A DNA stretch of 17,999 bases from Cudoniella acicularis (lineage: Eukaryota; Ascomycota; Leotiomycetes; Helotiales; Helotiaceae), in NCBI GenBank assembly GCA_013054445.1, contig JAAMPI010001196.1, positions 1 to 17,999 on the forward strand. Direction: 5' to 3'. The notes under the pieces were generated by a model, which was not told the DNA's origin, did not search any database, and saw nothing but the letters and a program-made list of their open reading frames with translations. This document shows, piece after piece, positions 1-7,531 of this stretch. Made by a program: the position numbers and the translations under genes. How positions within the stretch are numbered: the first letter of the stretch is position 1; every line of letters starts with the position of its first letter.

Positions 1-1
1 G

Positions 2-307
2 ACTGTGCGTTGCACTAGGTCTGTGACACTATTCTATAAGATTATAAAGGGCTTCGAAGAGCAGGAATCACTTCTAGTTAGCCAAGAGCTTCGAATCAAG
101 TCCCTAGAGGCTAGATTAGAAGCTACGAAGCCTAGAAAAAGAAGGAAGGTTTAGACTAGTCCGAATTCCAAATTTGCGGATATTAAGGCAATTAAACGGG
201 AACGGAATAAGGCTAGTGGAGCTAGCAGGGCTAGAATAGAAGAGGAAGCCTTAGATATATCTAGTATATCTAGTGGATTGTTAGACTGTATTATAGTCGA
301 AGAGTAA
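2..307 (+). pseudogene. pogo/Fot1-type transposase, C-terminal remnant
   Basis: The reading frame from base 2 to the TAA at 305-307 gives the C-terminal tail of a fungal pogo/Fot1 DDE transposase. It has a Glu/Leu-rich coiled-coil stretch, the basic motif KPRKRRKV, then the family signature SPNSKFADIKAIKR. An in-frame TAG at 152-154 falls just after RKV, where relatives usually carry Gln, so it looks like CAG to TAG. This single CpA to TpA change is what RIP produces. The catalytic domain lies beyond the left edge. The copy cannot encode an active enzyme as it stands. The family assignment rests on recognising the tail, which is distinctive, so confidence is good. Confidence 0.8.
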
Positions 308-322
308 TTTTGAAGTGTTGTA

Positions 323-380
323 GGTGGTTCGGGTGATTTTCGGGTGGTCGGAATGGGGGGGTGGTCGGAATAGGTGTGCA
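323..380. repeat. Terminal repeat of the pogo/Fot1 element
   Basis: Just after the transposase stop there is a G-rich tract holding two direct copies of GGGTGGTCGGAAT-type sequence (342-354 and 359-371), ending in GGTGTGCAC. The position 15-75 bp past the stop and the tandem subunits fit the terminal inverted repeat of this transposon class. A TA dinucleotide at 387-388 could be the target duplication. The matching left terminus is outside the window, so inversion cannot be checked here. Confidence 0.5.
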
Positions 381-428
381 CGGACTTATGGGAATGTTTT
401 CATGACATTTTCCGTTTCCGTCTTTGGA

Positions 429-530
429 CCTGAGCTACTGCTGCTTTAGCCTGAGCTATAGGTGAGCAGGCTTATGCCGAGGGTGAGTGTTCCTGAGCAC
501 CGCCTGAGCACACGCTAAGTAAGCCTGAGC
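429..530 (+). repeat. CCTGAGC heptamer cluster (copy 1)
   Basis: Five CCTGAGC heptamers occur in about 100 bp, at 429, 450, 492, 503 and 524, with further GTGAGC/GTGAG variants between them. Three more copies sit at 5609-5647 in the same orientation. Clusters of short direct motifs like this are known as subterminal binding sites in some DNA transposons (hAT class), but no transposase of that class is visible here, so the role is open. Confidence 0.4.
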
Positions 531-856
531 ATGCATTAAAGAGCCTTTTTAGTATCCGCAAGGGCTCGTTTTGGCTCCCGGTTACACTTTCTTCGTCTTA
601 CCTCTAGGGGCAGGTCCTGTTTTGCCTCTGATAAGGATCCCTCTAGAACCATTTTTAAATTCATATTCGCTTATATACACGTGACACTTATAAGGTTAAG
701 GGGCTCAACCTTATTTTTCCATAACATCTCTTTAACGTCTACAGGGCAATTTTATATAAGATAGATTTTAGTAGTACTTAATTTTCTTCTTTTTGGTTTT
801 GACCTCTTAATACTATACTTTACCCGCGTGTTCTTTCTCCTTGTTGTTGTCCTGCC
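531..856. other. Intergenic, no gene seen
   Basis: No open frame of any quality is seen on either strand. The stretch is moderately AT-rich with T-runs. Its right end leads into a TATA-like box. It is probably old repeat-derived DNA plus the promoter of the small frame at 943. Confidence 0.4.
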
Positions 857-863
857 TATAAAA
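857..863 (+). promoter_or_regulatory. TATA-like box
   Basis: TATAAAA lies 80 bp upstream of the ATG at 943, a normal distance for a fungal core promoter. It is also inside a small hairpin (TGCC/GGCA arms), so it could be coincidental. Confidence 0.35.
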
Positions 864-942
864 GGCAAGGGGCCAAGGTGCTCCGACTACGGGTTTGGTT
901 TACGTAGGCTGAGGCAGGGGAGGGACAATCGATTGACAAAAT

Positions 943-1086
943 ATGAGATCGCTGGTGGCAAGCTTACTGATAGTGACATTATGCAGCGGTGATGCCGTGC
1001 TAGGGAGGGGTCACACTAGTGTCCAGTGGCACTGGAAGATTCATGTGAAAGGGGTTGGTGGGTCAGCTAGGGGCAATACTCCGTAG
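943..1086 (+). CDS. Candidate 47-aa secreted peptide
   Basis: A short frame starts at ATG 943 and stops at TAG 1084-1086. Its N-terminus has the form of a signal peptide: MRS, then a hydrophobic core (LVASLLIVTL), then small residues around residues 15-21 (C-S-G-D-A-V-L-G) where a signal peptidase could cut. The rest is a short Gly/His/Trp-containing tail. A TATA-like box stands 80 bp upstream and A is at -3 of the ATG. No family is recognised. It could be the first exon of a longer gene, a small secreted protein, or a chance frame in repeat-derived DNA. Confidence 0.3.
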   Translation: MRSLVASLLIVTLCSGDAVLGRGHTSVQWHWKIHVKGVGGSARGNTP

Positions 1087-2059
1087 CTTGCGAGAAAGAG
1101 TAGTCGCACTACTGCAGGTAGGACTAGGAGATTCTTGTAAATTCTAGCAAGGCAGAATCACTTCGGCAGGATCAGCGGGCAAACCGAGGTGGAGATTCAT
1201 GCAAGGAGGTAGAATATCAGGAGGACGCGGGGACGCGGCCCCGCCCGCTGAGCGTCCCCTCGCTTTGTATCAACTGAGGAGAATCTCTAACGTCCATCCC
1301 TAGGTAGCGAGAAACCCACTGTGCCGAGAAAAATGATAGGTACTTTGACTTTAAGTATTTCAAAATCTGTGCACACATCGATATCTCCTATATTTTTATA
1401 TCAATCATGTTCCGTGGCCACTCCTGAACACTCTAAACCCCCTCACTAGAAAATTACGTTCGTATCGTCGCCCTCGCGCCTGATTTACGAAAAGTCTCCT
1501 TTTATAGCGTAACAGAGTTCCTTAATCACAGCTCTACCATCGAGCTCTTACTATTCCTAATAGTTATAAAGGGGTCTTGTTCGAGCTCTAAGGCCTTACT
1601 GCTATGCTAGAAATCGTCATCAGCCTTGTGGCTGCTGTGGCGCGCAAATTCATGCAAGGTCACCATGTGGATCGGTACTTCGAGTCAAAACAACTAACTA
1701 TTTTCAGTTAGTGTGAAACGACCCCGCACGTCCTATAATAATTACGGTATAATTTCACTTGTGTCATCAATTGTCAAGCTTGTGGCTATTCAGAACTGTG
1801 GCTGATGCGGGGCTAAACTGCACCATACATGGCCTTAGGAGACAAAGAAAGTAAGTCTGCTTTCTTTCTTGTGTAACCTCAGTTCCCACAAGCGGGGTTT
1901 CGATGTCCCGTCTTATTTTTAGCCGACTACCCCTGACTGAACCTGAGCCTTTAATTCAACAGCAACCCCTCCTTCAATACAAACGCAAAGACTCGCTCAC
2001 GCCTTCTCTTTCACTTCAGTACGCCGCTTTCGAAGAGGACTTCAAGGACTTAAATCAAC
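1087..2059. other. Intergenic with three inverted repeats; promoter side of 2060 gene
   Basis: No convincing coding frame. Three inverted repeats stand out. A GC-rich one has 8-bp arms GGGGACGC (1229-1236) and GCGTCCCC (1252-1259). ACTAACT/AGTTAGT lies at 1693-1699 and 1706-1712. AAAGAAAG/CTTTCTTT lies at 1844-1851 and 1860-1867, about 190 bp before the beta-lactamase-like ATG. The last 100 bp are pyrimidine-rich, as fungal 5' leaders often are. Confidence 0.45.
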
Positions 2060-3259
2060 ATGCCAACCAGTGATCCCTTAGAGAGCAGCGACGGTTCACT
2101 GCAAGGCTTCACCAAAGATGGCCTTGTAGAATTCGATACCCAATTCCACAAGCTGGTAGACGACGGCAAGCTGGCTAATGTCGTGACTCTCATCGCCCGC
2201 CACGGCGAGATCGTCCACCGTGACGCCTACGGTGTGCACGATGTCTCAGCAGCCGTCCCCGTCCCCGTCCCCGTCAAGACCACTAGCATCTATCGCATCG
2301 CATCCATGCTAAAACCGATCATGGCTGCCGCCATGATGATGCTGTGGGAAGAAGGCCTCTGGGCGCTCGAAGACCCGGTCTGCAAGTTCATCCCAGAATT
2401 CTCCGACCTCAAAGTCAAAGTCGAGAATGAGGGAGGGGAGGTTGAACTGGTGGATCAAGATACGCCAATGACGATGAAGCAGCTCATGAGCCACACAGCA
2501 GGCTTTGTAGGTCGCGGAGAGTATGACGCTGATCACATGAGGAAAGGTGATCTGCAAGACATGATTAACATCCTAGCTACGCTGCCACTGGCTTTCCAGC
2601 CCGGCAGAGAATGGCGCTACGGGCCCAGCGTTGACGTCCAGGGGTACATCATCGAGAAGCTCACTGGTCAGCTCCTCGATGACTTCCTCGCGCAGCGTCT
2701 CTTTACACCTCTGGGGATGGTCGATACCGGCTTCGTGCTGCCAGCTTCCAAGCTAGAGCGCCTGGTGAGCAACCACAAGGACGACGGGACTGGCAAGCTG
2801 GTGTCTGTTCCCCTTGAAGGAACGTACAACACCACTAGACCTAAGTTTATCGGCAGCGGCATGGCGATTCTCTCTACCGTCGACGACTACTTCCGTTTCT
2901 CGCAGATGCTGCTTAACGGCGGGGAATTCGAGGGGAAGCGGTACTTGAAATCCAGCACGATCGAGCTGATGCGCACGAGCGTGCTTAAGCCTGGCGTGCA
3001 CCTGAAGTTTGGTGCTCATGTGCTTGAGAATATAGGCTTTGGTCTTGGGGTGGGGATCTTGCAAAATCAGGTGCAGTGGATGAGTAGTCAGAAGGTGGGG
3101 AACTACTTTTGGCGTGGCTTGTTTGGGACTTGGTTTTGGATTGATCCGACGAACGAGGTGGTCGTTGTAGGGTTTATTAATGAGTTGGATTGGCCGAAGA
3201 ATGCGCCGTTAGTGAGGGAGATTTGTGCGAAGTGGGTTTATAAGGCTTTGAAGGAATGA
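2060..3259 (+). CDS. Class C beta-lactamase/transesterase-like serine hydrolase
   Basis: An intact, intronless 399-aa protein of the beta-lactamase-related family, which includes class C beta-lactamases, EstB-type esterases and fungal acyltransferases such as LovD. The nucleophile motif SxxK is S82-M-L-K85 in RIASMLKPI. The Tyr motif is Y187 in WRYGPS. The C-terminal motif region is FWRGLFGTWFWIDP (350-363), followed by the beta-strand EVVVVGF. These spacings match a complete catalytic domain of normal length. There is no signal peptide, so it is probably cytosolic. The start ATG has A at -3 (AACATG) after a pyrimidine-rich leader. A VPVPVPV run at 67-73 comes from a hexamer repeat. The substrate cannot be told from sequence: ester hydrolysis or acyl transfer are likelier than antibiotic resistance. 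No biosynthetic cluster surrounds it. Confidence 0.9.
   Translation: MPTSDPLESSDGSLQGFTKDGLVEFDTQFHKLVDDGKLANVVTLIARHGEIVHRDAYGVHDVSAAVPVPVPVKTTSIYRIASMLKPIMAAAMMMLWEEGLWALEDPVCKFIPEFSDLKVKVENEGGEVELVDQDTPMTMKQLMSHTAGFVGRGEYDADHMRKGDLQDMINILATLPLAFQPGREWRYGPSVDVQGYIIEKLTGQLLDDFLAQRLFTPLGMVDTGFVLPASKLERLVSNHKDDGTGKLVSVPLEGTYNTTRPKFIGSGMAILSTVDDYFRFSQMLLNGGEFEGKRYLKSSTIELMRTSVLKPGVHLKFGAHVLENIGFGLGVGILQNQVQWMSSQKVGNYFWRGLFGTWFWIDPTNEVVVVGFINELDWPKNAPLVREICAKWVYKALKE
2255..2275 (+). repeat. GTCCCC hexamer microsatellite inside CDS
   Basis: Three and a half copies of GTCCCC code for the Val-Pro repeat at residues 67-73 of the serine hydrolase. Length changes would be in frame and lie in a loop just before the SxxK helix. 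Confidence 0.8.
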
Positions 3260-4232
3260 AGGCGTGGTTGAAAGGGTAATCCGAAGATTTTGACGGGAGA
3301 GGATATTGAGAAGAGTGGAGAATTTTTTGACCTGTACAGCTCTTGAAATTCTTTCGTACTCACGGCCATTCAGTATCAGCTGGTAGCTTCGAGATGATAA
3401 GGCCTCAGCTAATACTTCGCAGAAGAGACGATGCAATCATGATCAAAGTACCGAAAGAATCCATCCCCGCATACCACTTCCCCCACTCAGCAGCGCTTGT
3501 GCTTAAGCCAGCATATCCCAGCCTCAGCTTCGTCAAGGTACCGTCATTCGACAAAGCAAACAATTCTTATTTTCTAAGAGCTGCATCAAACTCTTTCCTC
3601 CAAGATTCAGCAGTTCGTGCCTCCCAAATATAAGGCAAAGAAGTAAGTTATAAAACAAATAATAAATCAACACATAATTAATAATCCTTTATATAAGTTC
3701 TCTGGAAAGAAATTCGTAGGTTAGAATCATAAAAGATTAAATATAAGTTCAGAGCATCGTGAATAGACCTGGATCTTTTTGTGTTGAGATATTATACGAT
3801 TTAGTCGGATTTCCATTTATACTGTGGGATTTTCGCCTCGGGGATGTCGGTTATTCAGAAGTTATGATAATAAGAAGCAGTGAGTCAACAGCCCGATTAT
3901 GCGTGTGACGAATGGAATGTCGGCAGACAGCTATGTCGTGTAACTGCGGCTTTACACTGTCGTCCAATAGCCCGTCACAGAAAGCGGTCAATAGCGCTCG
4001 AAGGCGGGAATGCCTTGATGCGCGCGAAAAACTACTCGTTGATAACTGGCAGGAGGTGATTTATAGCTACTTCCCTTCTATTACGCCGAGAATATGACGA
4101 AGACTAACTCTAATGTACAGTAACCAGTCGCGAGGCCTGCGCCGGCCTGCCTCAAGAGACCCACTCGAACTGAAGAACAGAGCAATGATTTTCTATCCCT
4201 CTTGCAGCAATCTAATTCTCCGTAACCTGCGC
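3260..4232. other. Intergenic, AT-rich in the middle, no gene seen
   Basis: Frames here are short, mostly begin with TTG or GTG, and show no family features. About 3640-3800 is strongly AT-rich. The part from about 3850 to 4232 is the 3' flank of the reverse-strand transposase remnant and may belong to the same element, but I could not identify its terminal repeat. Confidence 0.4.
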
Positions 4233-4756
4233 TTAGATCATCCGCACCACTGGTGCCCTCCATGGCTCTGCCGCTTCGATCATCCGCGCCACTTCTGGCC
4301 CTGGCTCTAGCTCTGGCTCATCTGCCTCTAGCGCAGCACTCTTACGCTTCCGACCACGTTTTCCCTTGCCCTTTATGACCTCTTTCGCAGCACGCTTTGC
4401 TCGTGCCTCCTCGATGTCCTCATAGCTCATCACCTTCGCCTTCCCTAGTACTACTGAGTTAGTCGATCGGCGAACTTTGGCTTCGTTGTTCATTCTGGTC
4501 AAGAAGTGATTTTGATCTCAGAGTTCGGCAAAGGATATTTAGGCGGCATTGGCAAGCTTCTGTAAATGCCTCTGTAGGCGCTATACACTCGTCTTATTAA
4601 ACGTATGAGCATCCTGTTTGATCAGATTATACAGCGACGTAAGAGCCTCTGCTGACACTAGCGTCACAGGCATCTGTAGTACTTCGTCTTGCGGACAAGA
4701 ACCCGCCTTTATCTCACTGGCTTTCGTAACGGTTAGTTGAGCGGGGGGCTTCGGTG
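4233..4756 (-). pseudogene. pogo-type transposase, C-terminal remnant
   Basis: Read on the reverse strand from about 4756 to the TAA at 4233-4235, this is the C-terminal region of a fungal pogo/CENP-B-like DDE transposase. Recognisable pieces are KPPAQLTVTKASEIKAG, CPQDEVLQMPVT, SAEALTSLYNLIKQDAHTF, KVRRSTNSVVLGKAKVMSYE, a basic KGKGKRGRKRKS segment and the ending EPWRAPVVRMI. Stops interrupt it after KTSV, after ANAA and after FAEL. The first two stand where relatives have Gln, which suggests C to T decay. The last 89 residues (4233-4502) are still open. The catalytic DDE domain and N-terminal HTH are missing, replaced upstream by unrelated Lys-rich sequence. Confidence 0.8.
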
Positions 4757-4924
4757 TAGTTCTTTACTAGACTTCTTGTCGAGTTCTTTACTAGACTTCT
4801 CATCGGATCCTTTACCAGGCTTCTTGTCGGATTCTTTACTAGACTTCTTTCTAAAATTTGCAAGTAACTTGCCGACTTCGTTGACCTCTTTGTCTGACTC
4901 TTCACCTTTTTGTTTGTCAGACTC
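4733..4924 (-). other. Lys/Ser-rich repeat frame, unrecognised
   Basis: An open reverse-strand stretch runs from after a TAA at 4925-4927 to a TAA at 4733-4735. It reads as a charged region (ESDKQKGEESDKEV) followed by eight-residue repeats of the type KKSSKESD. It overlaps the start of the transposase remnant in another frame. The composition suggests a disordered protein segment from a different gene joined to the transposon remnant. The TAA before it stands in a CAA-like context (TAAGAG), so it may once have been open further upstream. No family is recognised. Confidence 0.3.
4760..4855. repeat. Four 24-bp tandem repeats
   Basis: Four adjacent 24-bp units (4760-4783, 4784-4807, 4808-4831, 4832-4855) share the core TTCTTTACTAGACTTCTTGT with a few substitutions. 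The 24-bp length keeps any frame open, so each strand shows an 8-residue repeat. On the reverse strand the Lys-rich frame is the most protein-like. Confidence 0.85.
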
Positions 4925-4934
4925 TTAGCTTGGT

Positions 4935-5147
4935 TTAGATTCTCGGCTTTGTAATGTTATTAACGTACGCTAGCCAAAATACCCACATCTTGTACTGTGG
5001 TTGACTGGTGTCTTCCTTGAGGCCTTTGTAAACGGGATCAGTATTGACATCGGATCTGTCTTCAGAGAGCCCTTTCTCTAGGGCTGTATTTATCTGCTCA
5101 TCTGGATCCAGTCCTCTCTAATTTAGTTCTTCCAGCTAGATGCTCAT
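4935..5147 (-). pseudogene. Broken small frame, unrecognised
   Basis: From an ATG at 5147 the reverse strand reads a 70-codon frame ending at TAA 4935-4937. It is interrupted by two TAG codons near its start (after MSI and after LEELN). Past these it is open and protein-like (RGLDPDEQINTALEKGLSED, then a Trp-rich QYKMWVFWLAYVNN). Both TAGs could be former CAG (Gln) codons, matching the C to T decay of the neighbouring transposase. A frameshift near 4940 would join it to the Lys-rich frame at 4733-4924. I do not recognise the family. Confidence 0.35.
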
Positions 5148-5187
5148 AGTGTATGGTTTTGTATGCAAGAAAGTCCTTGTAAAGTGG

Positions 5188-5264
5188 GCGAGAAGATGGA
5201 AAGATGAGTGAGAAGATAGAAGATAGGTGAGATCATGGAAGACAGGTGAGAAGATGGAAGGTGT
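5188..5264. repeat. 19-bp minisatellite, four copies
   Basis: Four units of about 19-20 bp with consensus GTGAGAAGATGGAAGAYAG lie head to tail (5188-5207, 5208-5226, 5227-5245, 5246-5264). They carry a few substitutions. No open frame uses them. Confidence 0.8.
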
Positions 5265-6010
5265 ATGAGTTAATAAAAGTGACCCGCGGCCTTACTAAGT
5301 CTAGCAAGGTTCTAGTAAGGTAATGCAGAATTTGTATTAGCGCAAAGGCAAGAAGACACGATATCTACCTCCTCAAGCGATACTATGTCTCTAAGTAGCT
5401 AGAACTTTCTATATAGAGTGAGGCATTAACATTAAGGCGGAATTTAGAAAAGGAAAGTTGAACTCGGTAGCAGGGGAAAGAATCAAAGGCCAATTTTAGA
5501 TCAGGCAGGGTAAATATTTGGGATCCCTGGCTAAGGGAAAAGGGACCTTTTCAGGCACCTTGTTAAAAGTTGATGATTTCTAATAAGCATGTGAATAGCG
5601 TGAGCAGGCCTGAGCAAACCTGAGCCGAAGCTGAACCGGGCCTGAGCAAGGGCAGCGCTGCTCACGTGAGATAGAGGGTTAGGAAGTGCAAACATTCCCG
5701 TCGTATAACACGTTATCCTCGCGTCATTCTGACTCTGGAAACTCACCTCCAACGGAAGGTCATTCACCACCAGGGCCAGGCAAAGTAAGAAGATTTTTCC
5801 CCTTGTATTTTGTTTGGTATGAACTCGTTCCCCGCCCCCAAGCTAAACTCCGAGCACCAGCCTGGAACAAATAAGCACAAATACCGGATACCACGATATG
5901 CCCATGCGCCAACGGTACCGCTCAACCAAGACATCCCAAAGTTTTATTGCTCCACCAAAGAAATATCCAATGAACAAAACCCAACTTCACCACAGTTTGC
6001 CGAATCATAA
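5265..6010. other. Intergenic; CCTGAGC cluster copy 2
   Basis: No convincing gene. Three CCTGAGC heptamers at 5609, 5619 and 5641 echo the cluster at 429-530 and are followed by a GC-rich palindromic stretch (CAGCGCTG). Short forward frames at 5686-6010 start with GTG or lack any family features. Confidence 0.4.
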
Positions 6011-6505
6011 TCAACTCGTCCAGTATGGTTCCTGACAAGCATGGAACTCCTTGATCTCGAAACGATAATCGTCGCTCGATGAATTTCCTGCTGTAGCATC
6101 ATTGTCCGATGCAACTAAATAGCAGTTTGCGGGATCAGAGAACGGTCGAGAAAACAAGTCAACTTCTTGAACATGTTCAGTCATGCTCCACGGTAAATCT
6201 CCAGCCCACTCCTGCAGCCATCTCTCCACCACCAGCCCTCTCTTTACGGTTGACTTCAATAGGCGTTGGTGTTGCTTGTGTACGGGAGAGTCTGTGACGA
6301 AAACCGGTTGGTGTGAGGCTTGAGAGTAGTCGAGGTGCTCGTCTGATCGTAAGGAGTGGTTCGGAACGTCGGGTTGGAAGCTCAGAGCACACAAGCTATA
6401 GGGCAGAGGATAGGAGAACAGGTTGCTCATCTCGCACCAGCCTCCAATGTGTAGGAGAGTTGTTGGTAATTGTTTGTCCATGGTGGACAGATGTTGTGGA
6501 GCCAT
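6011..6505 (-). CDS. Hypothetical protein, 164 aa
   Basis: An uninterrupted reverse-strand frame runs from ATG 6505 to a stop at 6011-6013. An in-frame TTG extension of 11 codons is ignored in favour of the ATG. The leader just upstream is pyrimidine-rich, as in many fungal genes. The product begins MAPQHLSTMDKQLPTTLLHI, has a short His/Asp-rich middle and an acidic Ser/Asp C-terminal third. It has no clear signal peptide or membrane segment and no domain I recognise. Six overlapping short frames on both strands lower its distinctiveness. It may be an orphan gene, one exon, or a chance frame. Confidence 0.4.
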   Translation of the reverse strand: MAPQHLSTMDKQLPTTLLHIGGWCEMSNLFSYPLPYSLCALSFQPDVPNHSLRSDEHLDYSQASHQPVFVTDSPVHKQHQRLLKSTVKRGLVVERWLQEWAGDLPWSMTEHVQEVDLFSRPFSDPANCYLVASDNDATAGNSSSDDYRFEIKEFHACQEPYWTS

Positions 6506-7531
6506 AACGAGGTGCAGTGTGAAGAGTTGATAAAGCAAGCAATGAAATCAAAAAGCTAGAATATAGATACCGAATTGAGATCAATATAGTAGGTGCGAAA
6601 TGGCAAAGCGCATCTTATATTAATAGAGATTCGCACTGTCAACTGACGCCGTAAGAGAAAGAGAATTTCCAATTGCCGATTTGGGAACATAGCGAACCAT
6701 CCGTCAAATGATGCGATATCTGACGACTGCGATGCCTTGCGAAATCCCAATTACTGAAAGTAGTAAAGATAGCCATCCCTCACGCACCTCCCGTCCTAGG
6801 TATCAGATTCAGAACGAAATTCCAATTCCTCAGATGGGTAAAAACAGGCGCCTCGGAAAAGCCAAAGTAGCAACTTCGGAGCCTATCCCCCAATTTCCAA
6901 TTACTTGATTGGGAATGGTCTGGTGGAAACGGCGTCAGAAAAGACGTCCTACTCGCCGAAAGGGTATCGAGACGATGGTAACCGGGCACCAGGGCTGCTG
7001 AGCTGTCGCCTTGCCACGCATAAGGGACAAGGACACTGAGTATTCATCGGCTTCATCCATCAAGTAGCTTCATCTCTCCAATGACGATGGTGGAGCGAAA
7101 TTCCAATTTCCAGATTGCGTCTAGCTCAGGTGCCGGAAGCTGGCTTATTGGGCGAACGCTGGTTCACCGCTGTACTGCATGAGTGAAGATGATGGGGATT
7201 TCCCGTTCGGGCTGATGCAGTGGTGGCCATGTTTGGATCAGGGCATTCTCGGAGATGCTTGTAAACTCAACGCTATGCCGTATTTGGCAATTGGAAATGT
7301 GCTCTGATTCGCCGTCCTGGCTGTCATCCTCAGCTTGCCACTTCTAGTGTGGTGGAAAATTGGCTGCAGCCACCCCCCGTGTTTCAGCCTTCTCGGTGAA
7401 TCTAGAGATTTGGAGCGAGAAAGCCTCGCCGCCGCCCTTCTACCTCGTACTCCGTATCCTCATCAACTCATATAGTGAAGCCTTGCCCAAAATGTGTCTG
7501 TCACCAGCGACCAGAGAGCTGACGTCGAAAG
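6506..7531. other. Gene-free stretch upstream of the Clr5 gene
   Basis: No gene is supported. The notable content is the dispersed AATTCCAATT-type motif (separate entry). The part nearest 7532 is probably the promoter and 5' leader of the Clr5-domain gene. A frame that enters the gene upstream of its ATG is closed by TGA at 7520-7522. Confidence 0.5.
6663..7309. repeat. Dispersed AATTCCAATT-type motif, six copies
   Basis: A motif near GAAATTCCAATTnCCnGATTGGGA recurs at 6663-6686, 6741-6763, 6815-6838, 6890-6915 and 7096-7119. An inverted or partial form (TTTGGCAATTGGAAAT) lies at 7283-7298. The first four starts are about 78, 74 and 75 bp apart. The DNA between copies does not look related, so this is not a simple tandem repeat. 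Possible explanations are regulatory sites of the downstream gene or relics of nested small insertions. Confidence 0.55.

Noticed and set aside
1229..1259. GC-rich hairpin as a transcription terminator
   Set aside because: Bacterial-type hairpin terminators do not apply in a fungal genome and no T-run follows; listed only as an inverted repeat.
2309..3064. Reverse-strand frames of 64-103 aa inside the serine hydrolase
   Set aside because: They are antisense shadows of a well-supported gene with no domain content of their own.
3343..3633. Forward 96-aa frame after the serine hydrolase
   Set aside because: It starts with TTG, has no family features, and no splice link to the upstream gene is visible.
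5188..5264. Short direct repeats as a CRISPR array
   Set aside because: The units are adjacent with no unique spacers and the DNA is eukaryotic; this is a minisatellite.
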